Assembly: GCF_964340395.1 (NCBI RefSeq)
Contig: NC_135563.1
Coordinates: forward strand, 13,271,651 to 13,335,650
Length of the DNA: 64,000 nucleotides
Source of the DNA: Glandiceps talaboti
Lineage: Eukaryota; Hemichordata; Enteropneusta; Spengelidae
Direction: 5' to 3'
Shown in pieces: positions 60,418 to 64,000 of this stretch (positions within the stretch are counted from its first letter, which is position 1; every line of letters starts with the position of its first letter). The translations under genes and the position numbers were made by a program. A model generated the notes under the pieces. It saw only the letters and a program-made list of their open reading frames with translations. It was not told the origin of the DNA and ran no database searches.

Positions 60418-60679
60418 GGTGTGTTAAAACACTATGTAACAACCTTAATGCACTGGGTATGTCAACACACTATGTAACCACCTTACCACACTGGTGTGTT
60501 AAAACACCATGTAACCACCTTACCACACTGGTGTGTTAAAACACTATGTAACAACCTTACCACACTGGTGTGTTAAAACACCATGTAACCACCTTACCAC
60601 ACTGGTGTGTTAAAACACTATGTAACCACCTTAACACAATGGTGTGTTAAAACACTATGTAACCACCTTAACACACTGA
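60418..60679. repeat. 37-bp minisatellite with internal palindromes, about 7 copies
   Basis: The unit contains GTGTTAAAACAC, then TATGTAACCACCTTACC or ATGTAACCACC variants, then CACACTGG. GTGTTAAAACAC is an inverted repeat (GTGTT/AACAC), and the unit junction CACACTGGTGTG forms a second one. Copies alternate CACTATGT and CACCATGT; the two outer copies are diverged. Confidence 0.92.
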
Positions 60680-62533
60680 GCACTGGGTATTTTTTAAGTT
60701 CATAAGAATAATAATGATAGAATCATAAAGACTGATTTTGCTGGAAAACTAAAACTTGAAAATAAGTAGTGACTACAATGCATTCTGGTGTATAAACACA
60801 GTGCAACAGAATAAGCAATTTGTAAACATTAGTGTTTGGGAACTAGTTGAAGACTGTAAAATTGCAAAATTTTTGAGTGATAAAAATATCTATATTTACA
60901 GTATAACCTGAACATTCACATCAAAATATTTACAACAGTGATGACATTGAAGATAACAAAAAACATATTCACTGAAAATTGTTTAAATACCAATAATTAG
61001 ACATTATATTTAAATATTAATCAGTGGTCGATATTATCCATAATAAGCAGTACAGAAACAGGTTGAAATTGTGCTCATCATTGAGGGCGCTGATTTTTGG
61101 GTGTGGACCCGAAAATCATTTAATTTCATTTATCATATCTACAGCTACAAAACATACATTTACCCACAGGTGATGGTGTACGATATTACAAGTAAGTTAT
61201 TATACCTAACAAAACATTTTTTTTAAAGTGTTCCATAGCTAGTACTAACAGCTTTAATTTCCCTGTGAATGGTTTCCATGTGTTAGTAAAAATAGCTGGG
61301 GAAGGATGTTGAACAAACAACATTTCTCTGTAAAGAAAACAAGTGTGAAGATCTCAAAGGATGTCTGGATGTAAATTTCTGGCTAGGGTAGTCATGAAAT
61401 AATAAATACTATTTGTGTTAATGGACAAAACTAACTAAAAGCAAGCAATACAATGGGACCTAGAGAGTGTACGTGTGCATGAGATGACGCTGAAATGAAC
61501 AGTAGGATGTGATCTTCCTCACGTAAGCCCTGTCTAATTCAGTGTAAGCAAACAATATACAAAGCATTGAAATATGTTTCTGCTTCATTTACAATCAGTG
61601 TAAACGATAGAGTGGTGTTTTGACGTCTGCATTTCTCAGGATATAAATATTGTCAAAGAAATGGCCAGTCCTGGGGGGTTAACCCTTGTGTAGAGTTAAG
61701 TACAGATTAGAGAAATGACCATTAAGTATAGAATTCTAACAGTAATTACTGTATGAAATAATAATCAAATATGATTTTGGCAATCAAAGAATCTGATGGC
61801 TCGGGTAGGAGGGGGTGAGGGGTGGGGTGGGGTGGGCATTCAATGGTGTGCATGACTTCCCCCACACTATCTCAAAACTTTGAAACCAAATTGGTGGGGG
61901 TCAGTCAGGTTGATGTCAATTGTACAGGACTATAGCTACCAGAATGACACCACAAAGATCAGCAACATACCCTACACTGTAATTTCATTCAATACACTTT
62001 GCAAATCATGGATAAGAATGAACTTTGCATAATTTGATATAAAATATTGCCATTCATTATTTCTGTTTGTGTTTTTTTTTTGTTCTATTTTGAATTACTA
62101 ACAGTATAAACAAGTGATGGTAGCTGGCAAAAACAATGATGATTCCTACATTTTTCAATATTTTACTGGCCAACTTCTCCATTGACTGTCTTGTATTAAT
62201 GTTTTTTGAGAGCTGTTTGAGATCGTGACATGCTCCAAAGATCAGCTACACCCCTGATAATCTGTAAAATACAACATGATATATATACTACCCTATCAAA
62301 GACAAGCCTGATTTGGGTTCAATAGCCTGATAGTCTGCATGCCTGACTACAACTTAATATACGCTCCCTCATCACTGTCCAAAAATTCAAGATGGATATT
62401 TTGCCTAAGATGACTTGTATAATTTCACAAAATAAATATTAATTGGTGGATGACACATATCAATCTTACAAGTTCATTGCTGATTAGTTGTGGGCATCTG
62501 TTTTAGATGAAAAGGCTATCAAATTCATTATAG
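60680..62533. other. Non-coding, nothing recognised
   Basis: AT-rich sequence; a G-rich stretch (GGGGTGAGGGGTGGGGTGG, near 61811-61833) is the only compositional outlier. No UROS exon identified. Confidence 0.5.
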
Positions 62534-62820
62534 GGTTGTCGGTGACCGAGTGGTCAAACCACTTGCCTCTTACCACTGCGGTTGGGGTTCGAACCCCATT
62601 CAGGGTTTGATTAAATTTACCACGCTGTAAGTAAGAAGAGTGTCATTCAGTTTGACACTACCAAACAACGCAGGTTTTCCCCGGGTACTCCAGTTTCCTC
62701 TTGCATTAACACTCAGCTGAACCCACAAGGGATGCCCTCACTGGACTTCTTGGGAGACAAGTGTTTATATACTTAAAGAACTATCCAGTATAAATAAAGA
62801 TTATATTATTATTATTATCA
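62534..62820 (+). mobile_element. tRNA-derived SINE
   Basis: A Ser/Leu-type tRNA head with an A box (TGACCGAGTGG, 62543-62553) and a B box (GGTTCGAACCC, 62586-62596) at tRNA-like spacing is the RNA polymerase III promoter. A body follows with a conserved-looking block CCCCGGGTACTCCAGTTTCC (from about 62679), of a kind seen in the central domain of several animal SINE families, and the element ends in an (ATT)n tail, as in SINEs moved by LINEs that recognise a short 3' repeat. About 287 bp. I could not define a target-site duplication, and I do not assign a family name. Confidence 0.85.
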
Positions 62821-62967
62821 TATTATTTATTTATAGAGTGCCTTCATTTTTCATTGAAATCCAATTTTCAAAATATTAAAAACAAACACTTTAAACCATG
62901 TGTCATTCTGATGCAAAACGAGACGATACTCCAAGATTTTGTCTTTGACATGTACCGGTAATAACTT

Positions 62968-63322
62968 TTAAAGTGGCCATATGGATGAGAATTTGGTATT
63001 TATTTTGGAATTTTATTTGATAAAACAGCTTCACTATGTTTTTCTACTTGAAACAATAATGTGAAATAACATATACCAAGTCCATGTTCATAACTCAATA
63101 CATTGCAAAAAAGATGCAAAAAGTGTAAAAAGTTTGTTATTGTACGTACAATAACAAACATTTTATACATTGTTTAATGTTTTACATTTTATTGAGTTGT
63201 GAACATGGACTTGGTATATGTTATTTCACATTATTTTTTAAAGTAGAAAAACATAGTGAAGCTGTTTTATCAAAGACAATTCCAAAATAAATATCAAATT
63301 CTCATCCATATGGCCACTTTAA
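62968..63322. mobile_element. 355-bp fold-back MITE-like element flanked by TTAA
   Basis: The left half (from AGTGGCCATATGGATGAG at 62972) is repeated in inverse orientation in the right half (ending CTCATCCATATGGCCACT at 63318); the arms extend almost to the centre, where GTTTGTTATTGTAC meets its exact inverse at about 63144. TTAA stands on both sides (62968-62971 and 63319-63322), as expected of piggyBac-type targets; a TA target (mariner type) is equally compatible. No coding capacity, so a non-autonomous element. Confidence 0.88.
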
Positions 63323-64000
63323 TTGATTATCAGTCACTGTATCCCAAATTCACCAAATTTGCTTACATTTCAAACAGGAAATAATGACTTAAGAGAGTAT
63401 TTATATTTAGATTTACAGTAATCTATTTCTTATCTAGATTTAATATTCATAATTTGCAAGAACAATGACCATATTGAAATTAATTTTGTGTTATAAAGCA
63501 AGCCTCCTTTTTCCTTAGTTTTTTTTTTCTGCAGCCAACAGAGTATCAAATCATGTCACATGACAGATTCTGTCCTGTGAGTGTTTTACTTCAAATTCAG
63601 TTATTGGTTCATTTACCTTGGCAGAACAGATTATTTATTGTAAAGGTTAAAAAAACATTGAGATTAATTTATTTTATTGCCGTCTGACATGATAAGAATA
63701 GTGAATTCATTTTATCTACAAATTGCTGTACTTGGCACTATATTTTGGAAAGGTTAGTCCTTTTTTACTGAAACAATAACAATAACAATATGAAGACAGT
63801 ATGGTGGTATCTATCTTTTATGTCAACGTGTGGGTGACTTCTGTTATGTTAACACTGTCATTGAGACACACAATGAGTTTATTGTTATAGCAGTATAACT
63901 CAGACATTACAGATGGTACTCGATATGGTGATGGTGTTCCCTATTCCCAGGGAGAGGAGTATAGTATAGTGATATAGTGTATTTTATTTCAAAAGTAGGT
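63323..64000. other. Non-coding, nothing recognised
   Basis: AT-rich end of the window with no exon, repeat or RNA gene that I can support. Confidence 0.5.

Noticed and set aside
60418-60679. CRISPR-like regularly spaced repeats
   Set aside because: Units are directly tandem without unique spacers and the genome is eukaryotic; this is a minisatellite.
62543-62597. Functional tRNA gene
   Set aside because: The cloverleaf arms do not close, and the sequence continues into a SINE body with an (ATT)n tail.

Overview
This is a eukaryotic window of about 37% GC. It holds one complete multi-exon gene, the 3' end of a second, and long AT-rich non-coding DNA full of micro- and minisatellites and small fold-back elements. 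Phase-consistent GT-AG introns, a tRNA-derived SINE with an (ATT)n tail, and abundant (CATA)n and (TCTG)n arrays point to a bilaterian invertebrate with a fairly large genome, probably marine. I cannot name the species.

Layout, minus strand. Positions 14308 to 3977 carry a six-exon gene for a secreted matrix metalloproteinase of 693 residues. I call it an MMP21 orthologue: it has a signal peptide, cysteine switch PRCGVPD, furin site RRKR, zinc site HEIGHVIGLKH with a Met-turn, a very short hinge and a four-bladed hemopexin domain. All five introns join in phase. Positions 52628 to 52503 carry the last coding exon of uroporphyrinogen-III synthase (UROS), ending in the family's C-terminal block around IGPTT. 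Its upstream exons would lie at higher coordinates; I could not find them before the window ends. From memory, MMP21 and UROS are neighbours in this same order and orientation on human chromosome 10q26, so the window appears to preserve an old gene pair.

Between the two genes (about 14.4 to 52.5 kb) I see no recognisable gene, only a few small open frames of uncertain status, many simple repeats and a perfect RFX-type X-box palindrome near 49.17 kb. From 52.6 to 64 kb, probably inside or upstream of UROS, lie a 33-bp minisatellite with a 132-bp higher-order period (55.3-56.25 kb), a 37-bp minisatellite (60.4-60.7 kb), a tRNA-type SINE (62.53-62.82 kb) and a 355-bp fold-back element flanked by TTAA (62.97-63.32 kb).

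The two genes have no known shared pathway: MMP21 is an extracellular protease linked to left-right patterning in vertebrates, UROS a haem-synthesis enzyme. I found no previously undescribed multi-gene system. The best leads are the conserved gene pair, the altered metal-binding loop and possible hemopexin-less isoform of the metalloproteinase, the X-box, and the fold-back and satellite structures.
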